Below, piece after piece: positions 1 to 5,540 of a DNA stretch of 5,566 nt; position 1 is the stretch's first letter; every line of letters starts with the position of its first letter. Origin of the DNA: Desulfovibrio sp. UBA2564 (lineage in GTDB: Bacteria > Desulfobacterota > Desulfovibrionia > Desulfovibrionales > Desulfovibrionaceae). The notes below the pieces were generated by a model. That model was not told the DNA's origin. It saw only the letters and a list, made by a program, of their open reading frames with translations, and did not search any database. The DNA is taken from the NCBI GenBank assembly GCA_002340305.1, contig DDLU01000029.1:1-5566 (forward strand), in the 5' to 3' direction. The translations under genes were made by a program, and so were the position numbers.

Positions 1-33
1 CTTTGGTCCCCGAAGGGCCGCCAGAGGCGAATT
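1..33 (-). repeat. GC-rich intergenic repeat, partial copy (minus orientation)
   Basis: Read on the minus strand, this edge contains GCCTCTGGCGGCCCT (positions 28 to 14), followed by a CTTCGGGG stretch. The core matches 14 of 15 bases of the element at 5547-5561 on the plus strand. From memory, elements with a GCCTCCGGCGGCC core followed by a variable G/C-rich hairpin are common between genes in Desulfovibrio-group genomes, often just after stop codons. The left part is cut by the window edge, so its full length and any terminator-like hairpin cannot be judged. It probably lies just after an upstream gene that is not visible here. No reading frame in these bases can be assigned to a known protein end. 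Confidence 0.6.
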
Positions 34-39
34 TAATAA

Positions 40-858
40 ATGAGTGTAGAAAAAGATAATAAAAAGCGTCTTTTCATCGGTCTGATTACCGGAACCTGTG
101 TGTTGCTTTGTGCTTTTCTGGCCCTGCTTTGGTATGTGCCTTATGCCGGACTGGATTCTTTTGGTGCGTGGGCTTCATGGAGCTGGGGACTGTTTATTTT
201 TGCGCTCATCGTGCTGGTCGGCTGGGGCTATGTTGGTCTGCTTACCAACGTGGTTCTTCAGCGTACCTTTCCTTTTTCCCAGAAAGCGCGTGGACTGAGC
301 GTTAAGCTTTTCCTGCCCCTGATGACTATCTTGGGCCGTGTTTTCGGACTTTCCAAGCGCAAGATTCGTGGTTCTTTCATCAAGGTGAATAACGAGCTTG
401 TTCTTTCCGAGGTCGGTCGTTTTGATCCTGAAAAGATTATGATCCTGACTCCGCATTGTTTGCAGGCCAGCCGCTGCGATATGCGCCTGACTTACGACAT
501 CGATAACTGCAAGCGGTGCGGCCTGTGTACTATTAAAGGTCTGTTGGAATTGCGCGATAAATACGGCGTTCATTTTCACGTTGCCACCGGGGGGACCATT
601 GCCCGACGTCTGGTTGTGCAGAACCGTCCGCGCATGATCATTGCTATTGCTTGTGAGCGCGACCTCGCCAGTGGTATTCAGGATACCTATCCGCTTCCGG
701 TCTACGGCGTGCTCAATGAGCGTCCCAACGGACCCTGTCTTGATACTCAGGTTTCCCTCATTGATGTGGAGAACGGACTGCGCCGTTTCATCAAGGAAGA
801 TAAACTTCCCGAAGATGTGGACAAGAACGTTGCCCTGACCCCTCTTACCGGGCTTTAG
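40..858 (+). CDS. DUF116 family membrane-anchored cysteine-rich protein
   Basis: The 272-residue product belongs to the DUF116 family, whose biochemical function I do not know. Two hydrophobic segments near residues 11-33 and 47-70 look like membrane helices, with a third weak amphipathic stretch near 87-104. The rest, from about residue 110, should be a soluble cytoplasmic domain. That domain carries the family block: PHCLQ (138-142), C146, a CKRCGLC cluster (C157, C160, C163), VATGGTIARR (181-190), ACERDLASG (204-212) and VLNERPNGPC (224-233). C140, C146, C157, C160, C163, C205 and C233 could bind a metal or an Fe-S cluster, which is inference. The ATG at 40 is the earliest possible start because two TAA codons (34-39) precede it in frame. 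The only Shine-Dalgarno-like sequence, AGAGG at 23-27, is 12 bases away and lies inside the repeat. rsmB follows 15 bases downstream, so co-transcription is likely. Confidence 0.88.
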   Translation: MSVEKDNKKRLFIGLITGTCVLLCAFLALLWYVPYAGLDSFGAWASWSWGLFIFALIVLVGWGYVGLLTNVVLQRTFPFSQKARGLSVKLFLPLMTILGRVFGLSKRKIRGSFIKVNNELVLSEVGRFDPEKIMILTPHCLQASRCDMRLTYDIDNCKRCGLCTIKGLLELRDKYGVHFHVATGGTIARRLVVQNRPRMIIAIACERDLASGIQDTYPLPVYGVLNERPNGPCLDTQVSLIDVENGLRRFIKEDKLPEDVDKNVALTPLTGL

Positions 859-873
859 GCCGGGAATTAGCTT

Positions 874-2166
874 ATGAAAAAGCAAAAGAAAGCCAATTTA
901 TTACCCGGTCCCAGAGGCGTTGCCTTTGAATGTGTCACCCGTGCCCTCGATGGCGGGGCAGACGCACAGGCTGTGCTGGATAATGCCCTGAATTCTGCAA
1001 ATCTTGACGGTCGAGACCGTGGATTCGTTACTGAAATCCTTTACGGTTATCTGCGCATGCGCATGCGTTTGCAGGCTGTTTTGAACTGCTTCCTTTCCCG
1101 CCCGGATGGATTGCCTGTTCCGGTGCTGCGTGTACTGGGCATGGCTGCTTATGAAATCCTGCATATGGATGTTCCGGCTTATGCTTCAGTGGACTGGGGT
1201 GTGGAATCCGCGAAACATCTTTCTCGCGGCAAGCTCGGCGGTCTGGCAAATGCCGTGCTGCGCAAAGTGGCAAGACTTGCAGAAGATGGCGCAGACGAAG
1301 ATTTTTTTCGTCGCAACAGTGATTCCGAGATTGAATTTCTTTCCGCTTACTATTCCTGTCCGGAATGGATTGTTGAGATTTGGATAGAGGGCTATGGTCG
1401 AGAAAAGGCCAAGCAATATCTTGAAGCCCAGATTTGCCCTCCGGCAGCAGGATTTGTGCTCGATACTGAGGATAAAAAAGCCAAGGCCGCTGCCGTGGTA
1501 CTTCTGGCAGAAGAGGACTTCATTGCCTCAGACGGACAGGCTTTTGCTTTTTATTCCGGCTACTGGCCCAGTGTATTCAAGGGACTGAAAGAATCTGTGA
1601 GCCGCCAGAGTTATGCAGCCCGTGAAGCTCTTTCCGTGCTTGAACCGCAGGAATGGCCTACTCCGGTATGGGATGGCTGTTCCGGGCGTGGCGGTAAATC
1701 CCGTTTCCTGCATTCCAAAAATATTTCACCGATCATTGTCAGCGATCCGCATAAACGCAGATTGGCAGCTTTGAAAAGGGAAGTTCCTTCTGTGGCGGCT
1801 TTCCGTGCCTCGGCGATTAATCCGCCGCTGGCAAAAGAATCCATCGGTACAGCATTGCTTGACGTGCCTTGTTCTGGGCTGGGAGTCCTTTCCCGCAGAC
1901 CGGATACCAAGTTCAAGCGTACCCCGGAAGATGTGGATTCCTTGGTCCGCTTGCAATCGCGCATTCTTGATAACGCATGGGAAACCATCCGCAAGGGAGG
2001 TCGCTTAGCCTATATTACCTGCACCCTGAACCCGGATGAAAACGAAGGGCAGATCGGTGCTTTTCTGGGGCGGCATAAGGACGCGGTCCCGGTTAAAGAG
2101 TGGACCACACCGCCGGACTCTGAACTGCGTGAGTTTTTCTATTGCGCTTTAATTGAGAAAAAATAG
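874..2166 (+). CDS. rsmB: RsmB/Sun-like 16S rRNA (cytosine-5)-methyltransferase
   Basis: The 430-residue product is close in length to E. coli RsmB, which methylates C967 of 16S rRNA using S-adenosylmethionine. Residues 1-140 form the NusB-like RNA-binding domain, with GLANAVLRKVAR at 123-134. The Rossmann methyltransferase domain starts near 260. It has motif I DGCSGRGGKS (267-276), an acidic SAM-contact segment SDPHKRRL (290-297), motif IV LLDVPCSGLGVLSRRPD (328-344, with C333) and motif VI ITCTLNPDENE (381-391). C383 is the expected catalytic nucleophile and C333 the partner cysteine that helps release the product. Odd points: motif I has GR where the family usually has AP, the linker around 185-215 lacks a clear LRVN-type block, and the C-terminus reads REFFYCALIEKK instead of the usual DGFFyArL ending. 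In-frame TAG at 868-870 fixes ATG 874 as the first start; the Shine-Dalgarno is weak (GGGAA, 862-866). Adjacent TAG and TAA stops end the gene. Another NusB-fused m5C methyltransferase is possible but less likely. Confidence 0.86.
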   Translation: MKKQKKANLLPGPRGVAFECVTRALDGGADAQAVLDNALNSANLDGRDRGFVTEILYGYLRMRMRLQAVLNCFLSRPDGLPVPVLRVLGMAAYEILHMDVPAYASVDWGVESAKHLSRGKLGGLANAVLRKVARLAEDGADEDFFRRNSDSEIEFLSAYYSCPEWIVEIWIEGYGREKAKQYLEAQICPPAAGFVLDTEDKKAKAAAVVLLAEEDFIASDGQAFAFYSGYWPSVFKGLKESVSRQSYAAREALSVLEPQEWPTPVWDGCSGRGGKSRFLHSKNISPIIVSDPHKRRLAALKREVPSVAAFRASAINPPLAKESIGTALLDVPCSGLGVLSRRPDTKFKRTPEDVDSLVRLQSRILDNAWETIRKGGRLAYITCTLNPDENEGQIGAFLGRHKDAVPVKEWTTPPDSELREFFYCALIEKK

Positions 2167-2207
2167 TAAAATCCCGCCTTCATCGGAATGATGGAGGCGG
2201 GATTTTA
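2167..2207. terminator. Bidirectional intrinsic terminator between convergent genes
   Basis: A perfect 13-bp inverted repeat, TAAAATCCCGCCT (2167-2179) and AGGCGGGATTTTA (2195-2207), is extended inward by a T-G wobble and the 4-bp pair CATC/GATG. This makes an 18-bp stem with a GGAAT loop (2185-2189). The stem has a G/C-rich core, and the AAAA and TTTT runs of its own ends give a U-rich 3' side on either transcript. It sits between the stops of the rsmB-like gene (plus) and the TPR gene (minus), so it can end both. The second stop codon of the rsmB-like gene (2167-2169) is part of the stem. Confidence 0.9.
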
Positions 2208-2227
2208 CTTGGTAAGTAACGGAAATA

Positions 2228-2989
2228 TTAAGCGACCTGCTCCGGATTATGCTTCTTCAGAAATTCCAGAAATTTTGCAGCTTCTTCGTGGTTCTTGTTT
2301 AGATCAAGAGCCTTTTTAAGGTGGGAAGAGCATTTATCAAGCACTCCTTTTTCAAAATAGGCACGGGCGATGTTGTAGTGCAGGTTCTCATCATTGTTGG
2401 TCATTTCCAAGGCACGGTCATAATAATCAATAGCCTGATCCTGCATGCCTGTTTTACGCAGGTTGATCCCGAATTCGTTGAACAGGTGCTTGTGCTCGGG
2501 CTGGAAGGCTGCATCAAGCTTGACCAGTCTGTGGAAAATGTCGTTGGCCTTATTTCCTTCTCCGCGTTCCATGTAGGTCAGCCCGAGCCCGAAGTTTGCT
2601 TTGACGTTTTCTTCATCAACATCAAGTGCGTTCTGGAATTCGAATTCCGCACTATAAGTTGCTCCGGCCTGTCTTGCTTTTTCTCCACGTTCAATAGTAA
2701 TGTTCAACTCCTGCATTTTGGGGTAGACGGTGGAGACGTAAAATTCAGGCTCAGGTGAATACTTTGAAAGGAACTCATCCAAGGGAACCAAGGACTTAGG
2801 TCCGGCAGGAACATAACTCGTATTCAGAGCTTGTACTTCGACATTTTCGTCATTGAGTTCTTCAGCCATCCAGTACATTTTACTGATGGTTCGGCGAACA
2901 GTGGTGCCTGTTCCGATTTTCTGCACATTCTGGCTGGAAAAGACACCCTTAATTTTTTGTCTATCTGTATTATAATCTGCCGCAGCCAT
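2228..2989 (-). CDS. Tetratricopeptide-repeat protein with conserved N-terminal block
   Basis: The 253-residue product has no signal peptide or membrane segment and should be cytoplasmic. Its C-terminal half contains about four TPR units near residues 97-129, 130-163, 168-201 and 202-235. The best is the third to fourth stretch, with GMQDQAIDYYDRALEMTNND followed by LHYNIARAYFEKG. TPRs normally mediate protein-protein contacts, and the partner is not known. The N-terminal 95 residues are not TPR. They hold KGVFSSQNVQKIGTGTTVRR (14-33), MYWMAEEL (38-45) and PEPEFYVSTVYPKMQEL (79-95), a block I recall in Desulfovibrio-group TPR proteins but cannot name. The start is supported by AAGGAA (TTCCTT on the plus strand, 2996-3001), 6 bases before the ATG. 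No alternative start occurs before the in-frame stop at 3017-3019. It is transcribed alone, convergent with rsmB and divergent from the XRE-cupin gene. Confidence 0.85.
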   Translation of the reverse strand: MAAADYNTDRQKIKGVFSSQNVQKIGTGTTVRRTISKMYWMAEELNDENVEVQALNTSYVPAGPKSLVPLDEFLSKYSPEPEFYVSTVYPKMQELNITIERGEKARQAGATYSAEFEFQNALDVDEENVKANFGLGLTYMERGEGNKANDIFHRLVKLDAAFQPEHKHLFNEFGINLRKTGMQDQAIDYYDRALEMTNNDENLHYNIARAYFEKGVLDKCSSHLKKALDLNKNHEEAAKFLEFLKKHNPEQVA

Positions 2990-3031
2990 GTATTGTTCCT
3001 TTTGATTTCCTGAAATTTATGCGCACTATAG

Positions 3032-3060
3032 ATAATATTTGTAAAAAATTCCACTAACAA
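3032..3060 (-). promoter_or_regulatory. Sigma-70-type promoter of the TPR gene
   Basis: On the minus strand, TTGTTA (plus positions 3055-3060, 4 of 6 to the -35 consensus) is separated by exactly 17 bases from TATTAT (3032-3037, 5 of 6 to the -10 consensus). Transcription would start near 3025, giving a leader of about 36 bases before the ATG whose first base is 2989. This is the best promoter match in the window, but it is a prediction from pattern alone. Confidence 0.6.
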
Positions 3061-3119
3061 AATTTTGGGCAGGCGCATGGCCAGCTATGATCTGGCACCG
3101 ACTTATAAAAAAAGTTAAT

Positions 3120-3161
3120 GCCTAATTTTGTTCTTCATTTTTTTTAAATGAAGATTTAGGC
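3120..3161. repeat. AT-rich interrupted inverted repeat in the divergent intergenic region
   Basis: An inner perfect 8-bp inverted repeat, CTTCATTT (3133-3140) and AAATGAAG (3146-3153), flanks a T5 loop. An outer 6-bp pair, GCCTAA (3120-3125) and TTAGGC (3156-3161), surrounds it with unequal spacers of 7 and 2 bases. It lies upstream of the likely promoters of both divergent genes, so neither main transcript should contain it. A protein-binding or bent DNA element is more likely than a terminator, though an unrecognised small transcript cannot be excluded. Confidence 0.55.
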
Positions 3162-3179
3162 TGACTGCCGCTTTAAGGA

Positions 3180-3209
3180 TTGTTAAAAAAAAGTGTTTCA
3201 GACTGTGAT
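3180..3209 (+). promoter_or_regulatory. Possible weak promoter of the XRE-cupin/acyl-CoA synthetase operon
   Basis: TTGTTA (3180-3185) and TGTGAT (3204-3209, 4 of 6 to the -10 consensus) are 18 bases apart. Transcription would begin near 3216, inside the palindrome at 3209-3226 and about 98 bases before the regulator's ATG. Competing weak pairs exist, for example TTGTAG (3259-3264) with TGTAAA (3282-3287) at 17 bases. No match is strong, which would fit a promoter that needs an activator, but the assignment is uncertain. Confidence 0.3.
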
Positions 3210-3226
3210 TGATGACAAGTCATCGA
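3209..3226. promoter_or_regulatory. Operator-like palindrome upstream of the XRE-cupin gene
   Basis: GATGAC (3211-3216) and GTCATC (3219-3224) form a perfect 6-2-6 inverted repeat around AA. One further matching pair lies at T3209/A3226, with a mismatch at 3210/3225. A compact, nearly symmetric site of this size suits a dimeric HTH regulator, and the nearest candidate is the XRE-cupin protein encoded 90 bases downstream (autoregulation). It does not match the consensus sites I know for FNR, CRP, Rex or HcpR. The protein that binds is inferred. Confidence 0.5.
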
Positions 3227-3277
3227 CATTAATGTAAGTACTCATTTTTAGCTTTTAGTTGTAGTTTTATCAAAATT

Positions 3278-3292
3278 GCCGTGTAAACGGGC
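3278..3292 (+). other. Small leader hairpin with a GNRA-type loop
   Basis: CCGT (3279-3282) and ACGG (3287-3290) form a 4-bp stem closed by GTAA, a GNRA tetraloop in RNA. An extra G3278/C3292 pair is possible across a bulged G. It ends about 12 bases before the Shine-Dalgarno sequence of the XRE-cupin gene and would be in its mRNA leader. It is small enough to be chance. Confidence 0.25.
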
Positions 3293-3303
3293 TTAGACCA
3301 TGT

Positions 3304-3311
3304 AGAGGGAG
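3304..3311 (+). promoter_or_regulatory. Ribosome binding site of the XRE-cupin gene
   Basis: AGAGGGAG lies immediately before the ATG at 3314; AGAGG ends 5 bases from it. It supports this start over any other, since the upstream frame is closed by TAA at 3284-3286. Confidence 0.75.
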
Positions 3312-3313
3312 TT

Positions 3314-3880
3314 ATGAGCAAAGCAAAAGTAGGACATCGTATTAAGACATTCAGGGAAAAACAGGGCCTGAGCCTTGAAGAATTCTCCGGGCGTACCGGA
3401 CTCGGAGTTGATTTCCTTGAAGCAGTAGAAGAAAAAGAAAAGTACCCCTCCCTAGGTCCCCTACTTAAGATTGCAAGAGCTCTTGGTGTTAGACTCGGAA
3501 CCTTCCTTGATGATCAGGTCAGCAAAGATCCGTTAATCGTTAAACTTGGTGAGCGCAAAGAAGAATTTACCATGCATTCCGATCAGGAAAAGACTGCATC
3601 CATGAAGTACTTCTCTCTTGCAAAAGGTAAGAGCGACCGCCACATGGAGCCTTTCTTCATCGAAATCCAGCCCGAGGAAGGCGAGCCGAAGATGACTTCC
3701 CACGAAGGTGAAGAGTTCATCATCATTGTTTCCGGTAAGCTGAAAGTCGTTTACGGCAAAGAAGAAAGTGTGCTGGAAGCTGGCGACAGCGTATATTTCA
3801 ATTCCGTGGTTCCGCACTATGTTGCTGCTGAAGGCAATGAAAAGTGTGATATCTACGCGGTTCTTTATTTCCCGGAATAA
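3314..3880 (+). CDS. XRE-family transcriptional regulator with C-terminal cupin domain
   Basis: The 188-residue product joins an XRE/Cro-type helix-turn-helix (about residues 6-63, with IKTFREKQGLSLEEFSGRTG at 10-29 and PSLGPLLKIARALGV at 45-59) to a cupin_2 barrel (about 112-186). The two-domain plan and length match XRE-cupin regulators such as the PuuR and SutR type, which bind DNA through the HTH and a small ligand or metal through the cupin. Cupin motif 1 is SHEGEEFIIIVSGKLKVVYG (129-148) and motif 2 GDSVYFNSVVPHYVAAEG (157-174). H130, E134 and H168 keep three of the four usual metal-ligand positions; the second histidine of HxH is replaced (HEGEE). The gene leads an operon with the acyl-CoA synthetase 12 bases downstream, so it probably controls that gene and its own expression, perhaps through the palindrome at 3209-3226. 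The ligand, and whether it activates or represses, cannot be told from sequence. Confidence 0.88.
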   Translation: MSKAKVGHRIKTFREKQGLSLEEFSGRTGLGVDFLEAVEEKEKYPSLGPLLKIARALGVRLGTFLDDQVSKDPLIVKLGERKEEFTMHSDQEKTASMKYFSLAKGKSDRHMEPFFIEIQPEEGEPKMTSHEGEEFIIIVSGKLKVVYGKEESVLEAGDSVYFNSVVPHYVAAEGNEKCDIYAVLYFPE

Positions 3881-3881
3881 G

Positions 3882-3887
3882 AGAGGA
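3882..3887 (+). promoter_or_regulatory. Ribosome binding site of the acyl-CoA synthetase gene
   Basis: AGAGGA lies in the 12-base gap after the regulator's stop, 5 bases before the ATG at 3893. It gives independent initiation close to the preceding stop codon and supports a shared transcript. Confidence 0.75.
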
Positions 3888-3892
3888 ATTTC

Positions 3893-5539
3893 ATGGAACA
3901 ATCACATCTCAGGGAAATTACTCTCGGGGCGTTGCTGGACGAGGCTGTTGAAAAATGGCCCGATCAGGAAGCTGTTGTTTATGTAGACCGCGATTTCCGC
4001 CTGACCTACCGCGAGTTCGGTGAGCTGGTGGATGACCTTGCCATGGGCCTTATGGCACTTGGTGTTAAAAAAGGTGAGAAGGTTGCTGTTTGGGCAACAA
4101 ACGTGCCTTACTGGGTGGCTTTGCAGTTTGCTACCGCCAAAATTGGTGCAGTGATGCTGACAGTAAATACCGCTTATCGCACTGCTGAGCTGGATTACCT
4201 GCTTAAACAGTCCGAGTGCGAGAATCTGGTCCTCATCGACGGTTTCAGAGAGATAGATTATCTCCAGACTGCCTACGAGCTGATTCCAGAGCTTAAGACT
4301 CAGGAGCGCGGTTATCTCAAGAGCAAAGAATACCCTGACCTTAAAAGGGTTTTCTTTCTTGGGCAGGAAAAACACCGGGGCATGTACTCCATGGCTGAGG
4401 TAATCAACCTTTCCGCAGTAACCACAGAAGAAGATTTTGAAGAGCGTCAGGCATCCCTTGATCCGCATGACGTTGTTAACATGCAGTACACTTCCGGAAC
4501 CACCGGGTTCCCCAAAGGTGTACAGCTTACTCATTATAATATCGGCAATAACGGGTTCTGGATAGGCGAAAACCAGGGTTTCAAACCCGGTGACCGCCTG
4601 TGTCTGCCCGTGCCCCTGTTCCACTGTTTCGGTTGCGTACTCGGTGTACTGGCTGCAGTAAACCACGGTACCACCATGGTCATCCTTGAGGGATTTGATC
4701 CGCTCTTGGTCATGGCTTCCGTGGATCAGGAAAAGTGTACCGCCCTTTACGGCGTACCGACCATGTTCATCGCTATCCTTGAACATAAACTGTTCAGCAA
4801 GTTCGACTATTCTTCACTGCGCACCGGGATCATGGCCGGTTCACCCTGTCCGGTAGAGGTGATGAAGAAGGTTATGGACAAGATGAACATGAAGGATATC
4901 ACCATTTGTTACGGTCTGACCGAGGCATCCCCGGTTATGACCCAGACCAGAATGGAAGACAGCATCCAGTGCCGGACGGAGACTGTCGGCCGGGCCATGC
5001 CTGAAATCGAAGTTGCCATTTTCAACCCGGAAACAGGCGATGAATGCGCTTCCGGTGAAACAGGTGAGATCTGCTGTCGCGGCTACAATGTCATGAAAGG
5101 CTACTACAACAACCCCGAAGCTAGCAACTCCACCATTGATGTAGACGGTTGGCTCCATTCCGGTGATCTCGGTACCATGGATAAAGAGGGGTATGTTGCA
5201 GTTACCGGACGGCTTAAGGATATGATTATCCGTGGCGGTGAGAATATTTACCCTCGTGAAATTGAGGAATTTCTCTACACCATGGAAGGCGTTCTAGATG
5301 TACAGGTTGCCGGTGTTCCCAGTGAAAAGTACGGAGAGCAGGTTGGCGCATTCATCATCCTCAAGGATGGCGTGGAAATGACCAATCAGGATGTTATCGA
5401 TTACTGCCGTGGTCAGATTTCCCGTTACAAGATTCCTAAGTACATCACCTTCATTGACGCTTACCCCATGACCGCAAGCGGCAAGATTCAGAAATACAAA
5501 CTCAGGGATATGGCTGCTGAGCTTTACCCCGACGCATAA
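3893..5539 (+). CDS. AMP-forming acyl-CoA synthetase (ACSF2-like)
   Basis: The 548-residue product is a full-length ANL-superfamily enzyme that adenylates a carboxylic acid with ATP and transfers the acyl group to CoA (EC 6.2.1.-). The motifs are intact: P-loop A3 YTSGTTGFPKG (199-209), A5 YGLTEASP (340-347), A7 SGDLGTMDKEGY (423-434, with D425 for ribose binding), A8 GRLKDMIIRGGENIYPREIE (439-458), and the C-terminal catalytic lysine K531 in TASGKIQKYKLR. The stretches LCLPVPLFHCFGCVLG (236-251) and ALYGVPTMFIA (284-294) resemble the ACSF2/YngI-type branch, often assigned medium-chain acyl substrates, rather than acetyl-CoA synthetase. No signal peptide or membrane helix is visible, so it should be cytoplasmic. 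It is the second gene of the regulator operon. The true substrate is unknown: a free fatty acid, an aromatic acid or a recycled lipid acid are all possible. Confidence 0.9.
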   Translation: MEQSHLREITLGALLDEAVEKWPDQEAVVYVDRDFRLTYREFGELVDDLAMGLMALGVKKGEKVAVWATNVPYWVALQFATAKIGAVMLTVNTAYRTAELDYLLKQSECENLVLIDGFREIDYLQTAYELIPELKTQERGYLKSKEYPDLKRVFFLGQEKHRGMYSMAEVINLSAVTTEEDFEERQASLDPHDVVNMQYTSGTTGFPKGVQLTHYNIGNNGFWIGENQGFKPGDRLCLPVPLFHCFGCVLGVLAAVNHGTTMVILEGFDPLLVMASVDQEKCTALYGVPTMFIAILEHKLFSKFDYSSLRTGIMAGSPCPVEVMKKVMDKMNMKDITICYGLTEASPVMTQTRMEDSIQCRTETVGRAMPEIEVAIFNPETGDECASGETGEICCRGYNVMKGYYNNPEASNSTIDVDGWLHSGDLGTMDKEGYVAVTGRLKDMIIRGGENIYPREIEEFLYTMEGVLDVQVAGVPSEKYGEQVGAFIILKDGVEMTNQDVIDYCRGQISRYKIPKYITFIDAYPMTASGKIQKYKLRDMAAELYPDA

Positions 5540-5540
5540 T

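Noticed and set aside
175..885. Long minus-strand open frame of 236 codons opposite the DUF116 gene
   Set aside because: It lies opposite a clear family member, its product has low-complexity, unrecognisable sequence, and no ribosome binding site is apparent.
1052..1063. Perfect 12-base palindrome TGCGCATGCGCA inside the rsmB-like gene
   Set aside because: It encodes the repeated Arg-Met of LRMRMRL in the NusB-like domain and is explained by codon choice.
2321..2758. Plus-strand open frame of 145 codons opposite the TPR gene
   Set aside because: The minus strand reads as TPR units with a good promoter and ribosome binding site, and the plus product shows no recognisable domain.
3068..3083. 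Sigma-54-like sequence on the minus strand (TGGC and TGC with correct 10-base GG-GC spacing)
   Set aside because: Only the GG and GC dinucleotides and a few flanking bases fit, and a much better sigma-70 promoter lies nearer the gene. A second TGGCAC at 3093-3098 on the plus strand lacks the -12 GC.
3080..3096. GCCAG / CTGGC inverted repeat with a 7-base loop in the intergenic region
   Set aside because: The stem is only 5 bp with no further symmetry and no clear position relative to a promoter; likely chance.
3203..3228. Possible CRP/FNR-type site around TGTGATTGATGAC
   Set aside because: The half-sites do not have the TGTGA-N6-TCACA or TTGAT-N4-ATCAA spacing. The symmetric centre is the GATGAC palindrome instead.
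3902..4786. Minus-strand open frame of 294 codons opposite the acyl-CoA synthetase gene
   Set aside because: The plus strand carries intact catalytic motifs of a known enzyme over the same stretch, and the antisense product shows no recognisable domain. It is a by-product of codon use on the coding strand.
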